Translations under genes and position numbers: made by a program
The notes under the pieces: generated by a model
Seen by the model: only the letters and a program-made list of their open reading frames with translations
What the model was told of the DNA's origin: nothing
Databases searched by the model: none
In this document: one piece after another, positions 15,531-27,617 of the stretch
How the letters are laid out: the number at the start of each line of letters is the position of its first letter
Position numbering within the stretch: the stretch's first letter is position 1
NCBI GenBank assembly: GCA_026929865.2
Contig: CM049405.1
Coordinates: 21,129,501 to 21,193,500 of the forward strand
Source of the DNA: Hyperoplus lanceolatus
Taxonomy: Eukaryota > Chordata > Actinopteri > Uranoscopiformes > Ammodytidae
Length of the DNA: 64,000 nucleotides
Direction: 5' to 3'

Positions 15531-16728
15531 GGCGATCCCTGTGGTTTGTGTTCAGAGATGAAGTCATGCGCACTTTGAGCTTCACAGTAAGTGTGTGACC
15601 TTGGAAACAGCAGTTGACAAAACCAATCTTAATTTCAGTGAACCTTGAGTGCAGATTGTTTTGCCAACATTTGCACAGTATTTATTGTTTAATGATGCAG
15701 CAGAAGTAAAAGCAAGGGTGTGTATAGATGCTTGGGTCTTTTCTTTTTAACCACCCATAACCAATTTTGTCCCTCACTGCTTTCACTTATTGCCAGAACC
15801 GCAGTGAAAATACTAAACACATGACCTTAGACACATTAGAGACAACACACAGGCAACATTGTGATGCTGCTTTGCAGGACATTCGGCCAAAGGTGAACAA
15901 CACAAGTCCTTAAATCCTCAATGTTATCGACATTAAACCTTTATTATCTGCACAGTTTTATTATTATTCTAAAAGGAAGAATGCTGTTCTGTGCCACTCA
16001 TTAAATAACAAGTTATTGTAAATATACAGTACATGTTGTACAACTTCACTTAGTGCTAAGTCTGTGTAGCCTGTTGATGAGCAACATAACTTCCTGACAA
16101 TAGTTCTTAAGATACTTCTTAGTAGTGTTGCTATTTTCCTGGCATATCTGTTGAGGAAGGTTGCACATATCAATATGTTGTACACAAACATATACCAGCA
16201 TTTTACATTGGAGTTCATTTGATTCTGCCATGGAAATCCACTGCTTCCTTCCTGAACATATTGTATTGTGATACAACAGCATCCTCTACAGAAACACAAG
16301 TAGAAGTACACAAATGATGTTGAAAACGTGCAGGACATAAAGAGCCCATTGTATTGACAAAATGACTGCATTACTCTGCTCCTTCATGTAATTGTAGCTG
16401 GATATAGGAAACCCAGCTAGAAATGCTTAAAATGTATATTTACTATTTACAAATACACTAAAATATTTACAGTATTGGTTTAATATTTGAAATTCACTTA
16501 TTTTTCTACTTTATTTTAGCCTATATATTTTAATAGACAGGATATTACTTTTAGTTATGTATATTTTTTGCCTTCTTTTTTCTACATACTTGTATTTATA
16601 ACAGGCACCTTCAGGATTGTGACTGCATTTTGTTGTTCATTTTGCAATGACACGGTGTACAATACAGCCCCCCACATAAGGTATGAAGCATGGGCCTATT
16701 ACAAGAGCTACATAGTTGTTTAGCCTAC
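15531..16728. other. non-coding, no gene seen
   Basis: AT-rich spacer between fzd7 and the fold-back element. The minus-strand frame at 15964-16371 has cysteines but no family pattern, and I do not call it. Confidence 0.5.
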
Positions 16729-17773
16729 TACCCAGGGGGCAAAGTGATTTTATGGACATGGAGCATTGTAAAAGGTTGTTCACCAAAAATGACATCTAGG
16801 ACCTTCCACGATCACAACCTGGGTGGACAACCTTGTCAACAAGCTGCTGGAAAGCTACAGCGTGCCGACATAGCAAATCAGAACCACTGTGGGGGTGAAT
16901 TGGGTAATGGGGAATTTTTTGAACTTATAGATATCATTATGAAACTTTGCCAGTTGATTACTGACATTAAAACAAAAACTTTTTGTATTACAGTATTTTC
17001 CAAAATGTTTAAATAAATATGAAAAATCATCAATATCTTACTAATGATGCGTACATTTGCATATCTGCAAAGCCCCAAAATCTAGATATTGGAAGAAAAC
17101 AAAGTACATTTGTTTTTTAATTTTGAAAACAAAACAAGTGTCCAACTGCCTGAAGCCTTTTCTAATCACAGTTCAAATTTGATAATGTGCCATGGACCAA
17201 AAGTGTCCTTTTGGAATCTCCAGCTGGTATTTTAGGAAACGGCTAGACATTCCCTTGGAAAAAACAGTGTAAAGAATTAATTTTCTATGGGTAATTGATC
17301 AAATTTGAAAAGTGATTAGGAAAAGCTTCAGGCAGTTGGACACTTGTTTTGTTTTCAAAATTTAAAAACAAATTGACTCAGCTTTTGTCCAACATCTAGA
17401 TTTTAGGGCTTTGCAGATATGCAAATTTACGCATCATTAGTAAGTTATTGATGATTTTTCATATTTATTCAAACTTTTTGGAAAATACAGTAATACAAAA
17501 AGTTGTTGTTTTAATGTCAGTAATCAACTTGCAAAGTTTCATAATGATATCTATAAGTTTAAAATATTCCCTATTAGCCCACCCCCATTCGCTTAAACAG
17601 TGGATCTGATTTGCTCTATGTCGGCCCCCTGTAGCTTTCCAGCAGCTTGTTGACCAGGTTGTCCACCCAGGTTGGGATCCTGGAAGGTCCTTGATATCAT
17701 TTCTGGTGAACAACCTTTTACAACGCTCCATGTCTGTTTAAAAAAAAAAAAAAGGGGGTTTTGCCCCCTAGGT
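16729..17773. mobile_element. large fold-back (palindromic) element
   Basis: The left arm (about 16729-17185) and right arm (about 17297-17773) are inverted copies of each other along more than 450 bases, with a spacer of only about 110 bases. The outer ends match as CCAGGGGGCAAA on the left and TTTGCCCCCTAGG on the right. The inner ends match as CAAATTTGAT and ATCAAATTTG. Weakly similar peptide frames appear on each arm because the arms are copies, not because there are genes. This is the structure of a fold-back transposon, or of a MITE duplicated head to head. A poly-A/T run of 13 bases (17740-17753) interrupts the right arm near its end. Confidence 0.75.
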
Positions 17774-18737
17774 ATACTCCAAATGACATGAAGGCTGAGT
17801 GTGATGTGTAAAATCAGCGGAGTTCCCGGATGGAGATTACTCATTAACATTCTTATCTGATGCTGACCTCTGGTGGCCACAACTACAAATATACAATGTT
17901 TTTCTTTTCTTTTTTACATTCAGTCAAGTAACTTGTTCTGACTTTATATTACATCATATTATCAACTTTGTTACATTTATGCACGCTTTAATTTTTCTTC
18001 CAAACTTTTGTTCAGTGATTTAATTCATGTAGGCCTACCTGGTCATCACTCAAACATCGTTATTATAACAGTTTTTCTGACGATCCACATCATGTCTTTC
18101 AGATAGCCTAAAGTAAAAATAACTGTGGCCTATGAATGGGACTATCCTAAAGTATTAGCATTAAATCACTATGTTAGAGAGTGTTTTGATATTTTTTAAA
18201 TTTCACAGATCTCCTTTGCAAAACAAGAGCGCTCCAGCTGGAACTCCTCGGATTATTAAGAGATAAGGCCTCTTACTGTTTCTAACTCAGAACTGATTCA
18301 AAGTTATGATTTATAATGACACAATCTTCACAGTTTAAATTACTTTTTTCCTCGACTCATTTTGACCCATGTAAGCATATAAATCTACTTATTTGACAAG
18401 TGCTTTGAGAATAGGTCTTATTGCGTGGGCATTAAAATTGTGTACTTGTGTTTGCAAAACATTGCAAAAAGAGAAGGTACCCAGTGAAGTTATTGAGCAC
18501 TAGTAGAGCACTGTATACTGTCACCTGGAACAGCTTTTCAACAGTAGCAGTTGGAGACACCAACGTCGGATATTTTTAGATCCTACATTTTACATTGAAC
18601 ATTTTAGTCTGTTTATTGGTTTATTTGTATCTATGATTTTAAAACACACTTTGGAGACAAATACAATGGCTTTTAACCACAGAACAGAGATTTAAAAAAA
18701 AAAAAACTCTTAACGCTTGCAACATGATTAAAAACAT
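17774..18737. other. downstream flank of the minus-strand OR
   Basis: Non-coding. The part from about 18360 to 18737 reappears in inverted orientation at 27480-28290, so it belongs to a duplicated block. An A-rich run lies at 18693-18706. Confidence 0.6.
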
Positions 18738-19682
18738 TTATTTTCTCTGAAACAAAAAGCTTTTACATGATTGTCTTATCTTCGGTAGTTTAAATCCATA
18801 CATAAAGGGGGTGATCATAGGTTGGAAAATCAGGAGATACACACTCAAAAGAATGCGTAGTTTAGTGGGTAAAATAGGCATATCTATTTTTGAATCAACA
18901 AAGTGAAAAAGGGTGCCCAAAAACATGTTTGTCACTGAGACAATCTGAGGTGTGACGGTGCTGATGGCCTTTTGCTTGCTTTCTTTAGAGGCATTCAGAC
19001 AAACGGCCACTATCTTCATGTAAGAGACTGTAATCAGACTAAATGGGATAACAACAGTCACAATGGCAAAAGGCAGGTCCGATATGCTGGTTTGTATTGA
19101 AACTGAACATGCAAGTTTCATTACTAAGTGGGGGTCACAAAACACTTTGTTCATGACATTTCCACAAAAATTCAAACCAACAAGGAATGAAAAGATCAAT
19201 ATCACATTAAGAAATGAATACATCCATACAAGCAGAATGATCATACCTACTCTCCTTGTGTTCATGATGACATTGTAGTGTAAAGGATAACAGATAGAGA
19301 CATGTCTGTCATAGGCCATGGCTGCTAAACTGCAAAACTCAACGGAAGCAGATGTGTAGATATAAGACATCTGGGTGAAACACCATGGCAGGGTGATTTC
19401 ATGGGTATCTGAAAACATCTGTGACATCATAAGAGGATACAGTGATGTGCTGCCACTGATTTCATTCACAAATAAATTACATAGTAATATATACATAGGC
19501 TCATGCAGGTTTCTGTCTGCATATATGACTATAATGAGGAATGTGTTGGCTAAACATATTGAGAAGTACCATAAAAGCATTATGCTGAAATACAGGTATT
19601 TTGACTGTCCAATGTTACCATAAGCACTCAGCACAAAATACACAATCTCAGTTGAGTTCTGGTCTAAAGTAAGTGAAAACAT
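18738..19682 (-). CDS. odorant receptor, intact, divergent motifs
   Basis: G-protein-coupled odorant receptor for olfactory sensory neurons: 314 residues in one exon, as is usual for fish ORs. Visible signs are an N-terminal glycosylation site (NST at 9-11), seven hydrophobic segments, the OR signature LHEPMY (59-64), the TM3 cysteine C101, and FMYGFKLPKIR at the end of TM7. Two motifs are unusual. The standard MAYDRYVAIC reads MAYDRHVSIC (122-131), and the TM7 NPxxY has T in place of N. Both are known to vary between ORs, but the pair may mean altered coupling. It is the only OR here on the minus strand and is quite different from the cluster at 28-50 kb. Its last third is duplicated as a fragment at 27199-27487. 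The ligand is unknown. Confidence 0.9.
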   Translation of the reverse strand: MFSLTLDQNSTEIVYFVLSAYGNIGQSKYLYFSIMLLWYFSICLANTFLIIVIYADRNLHEPMYILLCNLFVNEISGSTSLYPLMMSQMFSDTHEITLPWCFTQMSYIYTSASVEFCSLAAMAYDRHVSICYPLHYNVIMNTRRVGMIILLVWMYSFLNVILIFSFLVGLNFCGNVMNKVFCDPHLVMKLACSVSIQTSISDLPFAIVTVVIPFSLITVSYMKIVAVCLNASKESKQKAISTVTPQIVSVTNMFLGTLFHFVDSKIDMPILPTKLRILLSVYLLIFQPMITPFMYGFKLPKIRQSCKSFLFQRK

Positions 19683-20281
19683 GTTTTTCTTTAGAAAAAT
19701 ACACAGTAAAGAACAACACTACTCTACACACTAATGTGCAACTGCACACAGAGTGATTCACCACACTGTTAAAAAAAACAAAGCTACATTCATTATGGTC
19801 ATAAAGGTATATGCCTTTGCTTATTTGGATAATGGATTGTGATGCAGATTTACAAAGAACGAATGCTTGTGAATCTGGATTTCACACATTTGAAAGGTTT
19901 CTTTTTACTCACCCATGACACATTGTGAGGATTCTAAATGTGAATAATCATAGAACAAAATTAAGCATACAGTAAATGCACATCAATTAAAATTCCCATT
20001 TTAACCATATGAGCCAAGATCACTGGTATCTGACAAATACTAAGAAAGCCTCCAGGTGTCTGCCACTACTCTCCCAACTGAAGGCAAAAGCCTCTGCCGA
20101 ACCTTATACACTTAGTTGCACTTGGTTGGGCAACACTAGAGGGCGATGTATGATAGACTCAAATTGCTTCCTGGTAACTCGAGGAGACGTTTTCATAATA
20201 TTCCTGTTTACCTCAAACAGCTTCTAGTTTCATTTACTTCATCATCTTCACTCAGACACACTCAACAACCTTTTTTTTGTT
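19683..20281. other. non-coding, no gene seen
   Basis: Spacer upstream (by transcription) of the minus-strand OR. It probably carries that gene's promoter, but I recognise no specific site. Confidence 0.45.
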
Positions 20282-20532
20282 GTTCCTAGAATATTTAAAG
20301 AAGTTGGGAGACGAGCATTTAAGTTTAAAGCACCTTCAAATTGGAATAATTTGCCCTTCTCTCCCAGAGCAATCACTTCTTTACAAAGCTTCAAATGTGA
20401 ATGTATAAGTTTGTGTTTGTCTTTAATAGTTTGTTTTGTGTATTGTATTTGTAGTTACTGTATGTTTTTCTGAGGACCCTCTCGGAAACAAGATGCTACA
20501 TCTCAAGGGGCATATCCTCAAATAATTTTTTT
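20282..20532 (+). mobile_element. 3' end of a non-LTR retrotransposon (LINE)
   Basis: A frame of 63 codons ending at TGA 20471-20473 encodes the C-terminal tail typical of fish LINE reverse transcriptases, with the pattern GRRAFKFKAPSNWNNLP. The 3' tail follows, with a run reading ACATCTCAAGGGGCATATCC, a pattern I associate with fish LINE ends. The rest of the element is missing, as expected from 5' truncation during insertion. The L2/Rex clade is a guess. Confidence 0.65.
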
Positions 20533-22574
20533 TTAACTGCTAATACCAGCCGAAGAATGTTTATAAAATATCAAAAACATAACATTTTTGAATGTTTACA
20601 TTTGGTGAACTTTTCTTACTTTGTTTTCAAGCCAAGAATACAGAGGTACATCCTTTTTGGCAACTGTCAAGTGTATAATCAACACATCCCATTGTTTCAT
20701 CAGATGCAACAGCATTCCTGCACGTCTGAGTGTTTCATATGGGAATATCTACGTGTCCTCTCATGACTGTCTTAAACAAGTGTGTTTCCTAGACCAGGGG
20801 ATCCAAACTTTTCAGCCTGCGACCCCCAAAACCCTGGAGGTGGCATATAATGTTGCCCACACTCACGCATTCACATTAGGCCTTTGCTAACATGGGCATT
20901 AAAACAACATGAAAGAACAACAGTCCAACAGCCTTACTATTCATTTATAATATCATTAACGTTAAGCAACTCACAACGGCTACTTGCTACTGAACATAAC
21001 TTCAATTTGCACATTTTGGCAGCAATGTCTCTTAGTGGCCTGAGGGCTTTTGACATGTGCTTAAGAACCGTTAGGAGACGATTTATTGTCAAATGAGGAG
21101 TTGTATTACTCTACGATATGAACTGATCCAGCAATTTTAGATTTGCCTTTGGCGTAGTGCTCAAACTTCAAAACACTTTACAACTTCCGTTTTAAACCGA
21201 TGGACTATGGCAACAGGTGGTAATGACATAAATTTGCAAATGCCCAAAGTAGCCGTCCACTCAACCGTCGCTGCTTAAAGTCCCTACTATTGGCGTTGCA
21301 GCAGCACACCACACACACACACACGTGCAAACCTTTATGTTTCTCGTTCTGAAACAGAGCTTAAAGGTACAGCATGGAAGAGGAAAGGGTGGAATTTTCC
21401 CAATTTCCGCAACTGTCAGCACTTGTGGTGCTTTCTTACTACATGGTACCGACTCTACTCTTCTCTACTCTTCTCTACTCACTCGCCTTTTGGGGTTTTC
21501 CTCTATGAAATCGTACCTGGTTTCAGGGAACTGCTTTCTTCATCATCAGTACCATATCCTGCACAATACGGTTTAGCAAAGCTACTGCACTGGTAAAACT
21601 TTTGGAGCTTGCTTTCTTTATAGTTTTGTTCTACCATCTTTCAAAACTGGCTTTTCAGACATGATCCTGGACCACACTGTGGTTCCTCAAGATAATACAG
21701 CCATTCCTCACATTGGTGGCTGACGAGAAAATCCAATGTGAGCTGGACAGGGCCACAATTGCATGTTTGTTAACGTTAATTAAAAAATAAATAAAACAAT
21801 AACAGCCTGCTATGACACGTAACGTTTCTCTGAGCGGTAAAGGATCAACGTTATTTCTTCCAAAACATTTTTTTTGACAATAATCGGCCTGATGAAGACT
21901 GAGTAGAAATGCATTGCTGCTAATGTTAGCCACTAGCGTCATTATGATGACCAGCTACACAGAGGCAGTACTATCATGGGTACTATCCTGTAATGGAAAA
22001 GGACCTCTTGGAAAAGCGCCAAAAAGGTTGAGATGACACTCAAACTGATTCTGTCTTTTCCTCTGTCTGGCAGGTGGCAGCCTGAATCTATGCATGTTTT
22101 GCTGACATCGCCAAGTAACTGTCTGCATATCACCTGAAGTTAAATCTTAACAAGGCAGGGCTTCTTTTGTCCCCATGGATGGCTTCTCCTACGACCTCTC
22201 ATTTAACAGTAAGCACAGTGTGGTGTCCCAGCTTGGACTGCAAGATATCTGGTTGCATGGCAGGATGACCAGTCGCGTACTCAGACTGTTTGAAGGGCAG
22301 GGGCGAAAAAATAAAAAGGGCACATTCTGGACAACATGGGGCCCAACCAGCGCACACAGTGGCTTTTCTAACTCAATGGTGTTTTGTTCCCCCAACGGAG
22401 CCTTAAAGGCAGCGCTGCCTGGAAGGCCCAATCCCCTAACCTTAGCAAGCGCTGCCGAGAAGGGCCCGTTCATGGGAATTGTTAAATCTCCATGTAGCAC
22501 TTGTGTCACTTTGCAGTTTGGTTTATTTGCAGCTATAGTGCTTATGTGATTCTTGTTGTTCTGTGTTTGTACCT
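20533..22574. other. repeat-rich non-coding sequence
   Basis: No gene. At 20797 the sequence CAGGGGATCCAAACTTTT resembles the terminal repeat of hAT transposons (compare the end at 27196, which reads AGTTTGGACACCCCTG). The parts at 21660-22140 and 22175-22550 look like old transposon or retroelement sequence: their frames have no family signature and the GC content changes abruptly. Confidence 0.45.
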
Positions 22575-22645
22575 TCATTGTTGAATGCACTTAATGGAAG
22601 TTGCTTTGGATAAAAGCGTCAGCTAAATAAAATGTACAGTAATGT
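22575..22645 (+). mobile_element. fish LINE/SINE 3' tail
   Basis: The sequence GCTTTGGATAAAAGCGTC followed by AGCTAAATAAAATGTA matches the 3' tail that I know is shared by many fish LINEs of the L2 group and SINEs that use them. Only the tail and perhaps the GC-rich stretch before it (22330-22480) can be assigned. Confidence 0.6.
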
Positions 22646-23246
22646 TACAAAACATCAAAGACTGTGTTGTAGATGTTATATAAAATGTTTGGGCTCATAC
22701 AATTAAAAGGGTGGTCGGGGGGTCCCCTCCATAAAAAAATTAGCTTTCAAGACACTGTTTCCCCTTATTCTAGTGACTTAATAAACACCAAAATGACTTT
22801 GTGCACTTTCACATTTTAGCCAAAGAAGGGAGGATGCCTTGCTGCTTTCATCTTTACTAACTGGAGAAAATTCAATGTGATGCTACCATACAGTCTTTGA
22901 CCACTGACAGCCAGCTACGGAAAAATTAAAGGAAGCTTTCCTTCATGTTGAGGTGATAGCTGACTATTATCGTCTCTCTTGCATGAAATGACCTACACTT
23001 GAATGGGGACCGGATCTTGAACGCTGAAAAAATGTACCGTACGGACGGACATACTCTTAATCCGCTTTTTGCTTGGTTATCCAGTGGAGATTTAAGAACC
23101 ACTCGATGTAGCTGTTTGTCATAGCGACACCACATGAAAGCAATGCCTCTTTCCCATTCCCCGTTCGTCGGCTACCAAAGAGAGGAACGTCTGCACCTCA
23201 TTAGCTAACCACAACATGTTTTTTCGGTTTGCCATATTCTTGCTAC
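22646..23246. other. non-coding, no gene seen
   Basis: No gene or RNA recognised. A GGGGGGTCCCC run near 22715 suggests another transposon relic. Confidence 0.45.
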
Positions 23247-23625
23247 AGAGGGCACATCATCATCATTTAGGCCTATTGTATGGAGGGGCAACCTAGGTCA
23301 CTCAATAATTGTTGTTCACGTGTACAGGGCAGCCAATAAGACAATTTCTCTCATTTTCACCACCATAGAGGGCACTTTAGCAACACTTTTTCAACCATGG
23401 GGGCACCAGACGGGCAGGAGGGCACTAGAAGGGCACTCATTAAGGCAGGTAATCGAATTTTCTTGGTCTAGAGGACACATCATCATAATGAATTGTATGA
23501 AGGGGCACCCTAGAGGGCACCCAATCATGTTTTGCACGTGAAAAGGGCAGTCAATAAGGCATTTCCTCTCGATTTCACCACTCTTGAGGGCACTTTAAGG
23601 CGCTTTTTCAACCATTGAGGCACAA
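23247..23625. repeat. two-copy tandem repeat, about 223-bp period
   Basis: The block starting AGAGGGCACATCATC at 23248 recurs as AGAGGACACATCATC at 23470. The two copies stay alignable through the GTTCACGTG/TTGCACGTG positions, the AGGGCAG(C/T)CAATAAG positions and the TTTTTCAACCAT positions. Both copies are diverged, so the duplication is old. It is rich in GGGCAC words. No coding potential. Confidence 0.7.
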
Positions 23626-23980
23626 AGGGGGGGGGGGAACCCCTTTAGCTACCCTGCTCATTTACCTGCTCCCCTGTTTTCCACTCCCCTTATCATATAC
23701 TCACTAGATATTAGTAATGTGTTGGGTCATTGTTGTGTTTAGGCCCAATCCCAAATCCCAATGGCCCTATCCCCTGTCCCTCAAAACAGAGTGTCAATGG
23801 GTATGGGTTTGAATGAGGCTAAGATCCTGGCTCCGGTCTACGGGCCAGTCTTGGGATCTAGATACTAGAGATCTTTTTTGATATGCTTGACAATTTGAAA
23901 TGACAACAACAACTTAACATGAACAACAAAATGAAGATAATACAATCGTCATCCTTTTAATATCTTTATTACTACATATT

Positions 23981-24085
23981 CACAGACATGGATTAAGCCT
24001 AGTTCTGGACTAAATTGTACTTTCAATGGACAATCTCCATTCAAACTTCCATTTAGTCCAGGACTAGGCTTGATCCATGTCTGTG
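23981..24085. repeat. near-perfect 105-bp palindrome (MITE-like)
   Basis: The sequence opens with CACAGACATGGATTAAGCCT and closes with its inverse, AGGCTTGATCCATGTCTGTG. Inner parts (AGTTCTGGACTAAAT and ATTTAGTCCAGGACT) also pair. Nearly the whole segment can fold into one hairpin with a loop of about 25 bases. This is typical of small inverted-repeat transposons in fish. No coding capacity. Confidence 0.75.
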
Positions 24086-24235
24086 AAACTGGCTCATAAA
24101 GTATGTGCGGCTGCCTAAGAGAAAAAAAGAACAAAACTACAAAGCTGTATTTAAAAGTATGAGTATGTTTGGCCATTTTGAATTACAAACACATTTTAAA
24201 CATAGTCCAAATCTAACTAAAATAGTTCAATTAAT

Positions 24236-25085
24236 AAACATAATAATAAATATATAATGCATAAAAGTTACACTCTATGGCACCAGACACCAGATGCATT
24301 GTTTTTATTTAGTACCTTCCTGTGTGTCTATGTGACACACACATACTTTAATCAAAGTTTGTCTAAACAGTGACTGGAGACAATGATGACACCAACCAAC
24401 ACATTTCCTATGAGACAACCTGAGTCGTTCTGCCCATACACATGGGATTGCCATGTAAATGACCAGATAATAGAGAATTGCTGATGTAACTCCCTCTATT
24501 GTGACGCAAAAGTACATTGTAAACATCGTGATTAATACTTAGGATCTAAGAAAAAGTTTATTGCTATGGTCAAACTTATTTTCTAGTATCTTTGCACTTT
24601 TTTCAAGCATATTTCTGCCATGTATTACGGTACAACGCTAACTTGCGCCTGTGCAGTGCAGCATATCAACCCGCAAATCAGCAATAAAAATCAGTTTTTC
24701 TTCTGGCCCCATCGGCAACAGAACAAAGCTGACTTCCGACTTCATAAAAATACTGACCTATCCCTTTAATTACTAAAGATAATAGTAAATATATCATACA
24801 TAAAAGTTAAACTTTATGGTACGAGATTCATAAAGAATCATTGTTTTTAATTAAGTCCCTTTGCTGAGGTGTTTATGTGACACACACAAACACTTTAATT
24901 AAAGTTTGGCTCAACGGTGGCTAGAGACAATGATGGCACCAACCAACTTTCCTATGAGACAACCTGAGTTCAGCCAATACACACGAGATTGCCATGTTAT
25001 TGACCAGCTAATAAAGATGTGCTGATGTAACTACCCTATATTGCTAAGCAATGTCACAGAGACACAAAAATAAAGAGTAAACATG
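24236..25085. repeat. tandem duplication, period about 540 bp
   Basis: The stretch 24240-24530 and the stretch 24780-25085 are diverged copies. Shared landmarks are ATAAAAGTTA(C/A)AC, GTGACACACAC, GGAGACAATGATG / AGAGACAATGATG, CCTATGAGACAACCTGAGT and GCTGATGTAACT. A 240-base stretch between them (24540-24780) is not shared. Both copies are non-coding. Confidence 0.7.
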
Positions 25086-26629
25086 TTGATTAAGCCTCAG
25101 GGTCATTAGTCCACTAGATATCTATATCCCCAAGACATCAATCTATTGGTGATGTTATGCTCTGGGACCAACAGAAAAACTCCCTCTACAATGAGAGAAT
25201 GGTAGATACTGTGTACTAAAAGCTATGAAAAAATGTAATGTCTATGATTTATTTTGGGTTAATTATTAAGCATTACCTGTCCTAATACCTCATTTTTGGA
25301 AAAGAAAAAGTAGGCCAACATACAACATGTTTTTTTAGTTTAAACAACAGGCTGTAGCTGTGCCTGGCCAGCTTTGAAACTTTGCTTCATGCAGATAGTG
25401 GGAGCCTCATCGGGACATTTGATATAGAAAGGTGGTGGGCCAATTTACAAATGCACCGCAGAACATTTGTCGGGCTCTGTGGCCTTCTAGCACCCCAAGC
25501 ACCAGTGTCATTCTTATATCCAATTTATAAGCAAGGGAGATGTTGCTGTAGCAGAAGTCAGCCTTGCACTGTTGCAGACAGGGCCAGAAGAAAAAAGTTT
25601 TTTAACCACATATATAAATGCTAACCTAAAACCTATATATCCGTTTAATTGTACACTAAACTGAGATTTTTTACACAGCTTAAATTTGCCACCAGACAGC
25701 CGTTTATTTTGTTTTCTTGGGTCTCTTCAATAAACAGCAGTAGTTTCGAGTCGAGCAGCTGATTGGCAGAGTGGTATATTTTTGTTGCCCAACCCGGGTC
25801 AAAGGGCACCACTTAAGTACTTCCCCTCTCACACTTGTATGTTTTCATAGGAGCTGTAGTTTTTTGTGAAACTGACAAAGTAATTGTTAATAGTGCTGTC
25901 AGCGAAAGCATAGCGCGTAACATACACACATTTTATCGCATTATTAGCCTCGCCTTTGGCGCACCCATAGATAGTAAATAATATGGATGTAGCATCCGGG
26001 CTGACCTCAGTTATTCACACGGTATCCAATAATCCTGGTTTGTGCGCGTCGCCATTTTGTGAGAGTTTTACTCCGCCTCACGTCGGGGGGAGGGAGATAG
26101 CTGACGTATACCTCCGAGGCAAAGTGAGGGACAACGGGCGGAGAGCTGTCACTCAAGAGATCGCGCCCATACATTTTAACCTCCAAAAGAATAAAAACTA
26201 GCGTGGTCCAAAACATTCACCCCCCTCAGTGTTGACATGGAGATATGACCTAAACATACAGACTAAAATGGTTTTGTGGACCAGGCTGTAAATAGGTTTA
26301 ATAAGACTTTGAAAACAGTCTAACAAGTGAGTCAAAGAAAAATTGCTCAGTCTTGGTACCACCCCCAGTGGCACTTCCGGGTTACTACAGTTGTGGTCAC
26401 TTCCTTATTGGATGCTGGTAAAAATCGCTGAGGTTGGGGCTTGGGCGCACCCTAACATGCTGCCGCAGCAGCAGCTTCCTGCTTTGTATTGCCACGTTCA
26501 TGGCTATGAACAGCAAAAATACGCTTCAGAACGGCTTGCTTTTACTTTAACCCTAGAACACCAACACTAAATATTGTAACACTATCACTAACGCTATAAT
26601 ATAACCAATAAACTTCTCAACAATTTCCA
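25086..26629. other. non-coding, transposon-like GC-rich patches
   Basis: No gene. From about 25930 to 26280 the sequence is GC-richer with several CG words and resembles an old DNA transposon, but I could not define its ends. Confidence 0.4.
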
Positions 26630-26965
26630 GCTAGGTGAAAATAGCAGCAAACCGAGATCGCGACCCTCCTAAGAGGGTCCGGGGGTATGCCCCCCCGGGA
26701 GATTTTTTTAGGATTTTAAAGTGAAATGCATGAATCTGATGCACTTTGAGAGGGAAATTAAGAGGCTAAATCTAAAGAATTTTCTATGAAAAAAAATGGA
26801 GACACTGTGTCAGATGAATTAGAAGTTATTGGAGAAGGACACATGGATTTTCCATAATAATATTAATTTAAAATAAAATACTATGCAGGGTCCTCTGGGA
26901 TGGGCTTGGTGCTCTTTTTCTTTTATGGGACATATTTCTCTGTAATATAATGAGTGCATTTAAAT
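26630..26965 (+). repeat. dispersed repeat, copy 1
   Basis: A non-coding block containing GGGTCCGGGGGTATGCCCCC, GTGAAATGCATGAATCTG and GGTCCTCTGGGATGGGCTTG. It recurs in inverted orientation at 56595-56945 and partly at 54795-54920. Two long copies with matching ends show that it is a mobile or formerly mobile sequence. The family is not identified. Confidence 0.7.
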
Positions 26966-27198
26966 TATTTAAAAATTAAAAGGGCCATATTACATTATAT
27001 TTTTAAAATGTGCCACGGGCTAATCAATCAGTGTTGACACCCCTGCACCAGTGGGTTAACTAAGAAATGAAAAAAAAAAAAAAAAAAAAAATTCAAAGGG
27101 CCAAATTATATTATAGTTTTAAAATCGGCCGCGGGCCAATAAAAAGCGGGCCGCGGGCCGCGGTTGGCCCACGGGCCGTAGTTTGGACACCCCTGCTC
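26966..27198. mobile_element. hAT-like transposon ends
   Basis: The right end, GTAGTTTGGACACCCCTG at 27179-27196, is the inverse of the CAGGGGTGTCCAAACTAC terminal repeat typical of hAT (Charlie-like) elements. A second such end, GACACCCCTG, lies near 27033-27042. A 24-base poly-A run and GGCCGCGGGCC repeats lie between them. The element has inserted at, or ends exactly at, the start of the duplicated OR fragment. Confidence 0.55.
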
Positions 27199-27487
27199 TA
27201 AAGAAAGCAAGCAAAAGGCCATCAGCACCGTCACACCTCAGATTGTCTCAGTGACAAACATGTTTTTGGGCACCCTTTTTCACTTTGTTGATTCAAAAAT
27301 AGATATGCCTATTTTACCCACTAAACTATGCATTCTTTTGAGTGTGTATCTGCTGCTTTGCCGACCTATGATCACCCCCTTTATGTATGGATTTAAACTA
27401 CCGAAGATAAGACAATCAATTAAAAGATCTTTGTTTCAGAGTAGGCTACATAGGCCTACATATTTTTCTTCATGTTGCAAGCGTTAA
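27199..27487 (+). pseudogene. OR 3' fragment, inverted copy of the 18738-19682 gene
   Basis: About 95 codons matching the end of the minus-strand OR: KESKQKAIS, MTNMFLGTLFHFVDSKIDMP, then FMYGFKLPKIRQS. The N-terminal two thirds are absent and the left edge touches an hAT-like end. The fragment differs by only a few residues from the intact gene, so the duplication is not very old. The homology continues past the stop, through the 3' flank to about 28290, with an insertion. It lacks TM1-TM5 and cannot work as a receptor. Confidence 0.85.
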
Positions 27488-27617
27488 GGGGGTTTGTATC
27501 TCTGTTCTGTGGTTAAAAACCATTATATTTGTCTCCAAAGTGTGTTTTAAAATCATAGATAAAAAATAAACCACAGACTAAAATGAGCATTAGTACAGTA
27601 AGTGATAGGAAAGTGTT

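Noticed and set aside
16690-17880. Two related protein-like frames on opposite strands
   Set aside because: Their similarity comes from the inverted arms of the fold-back element. Neither has a start, a domain or a consistent extent.
22175-22549. 124-codon ORF near a LINE-type tail
   Set aside because: The same DNA is open on the other strand and has repeat-like composition. No domain was recognised.
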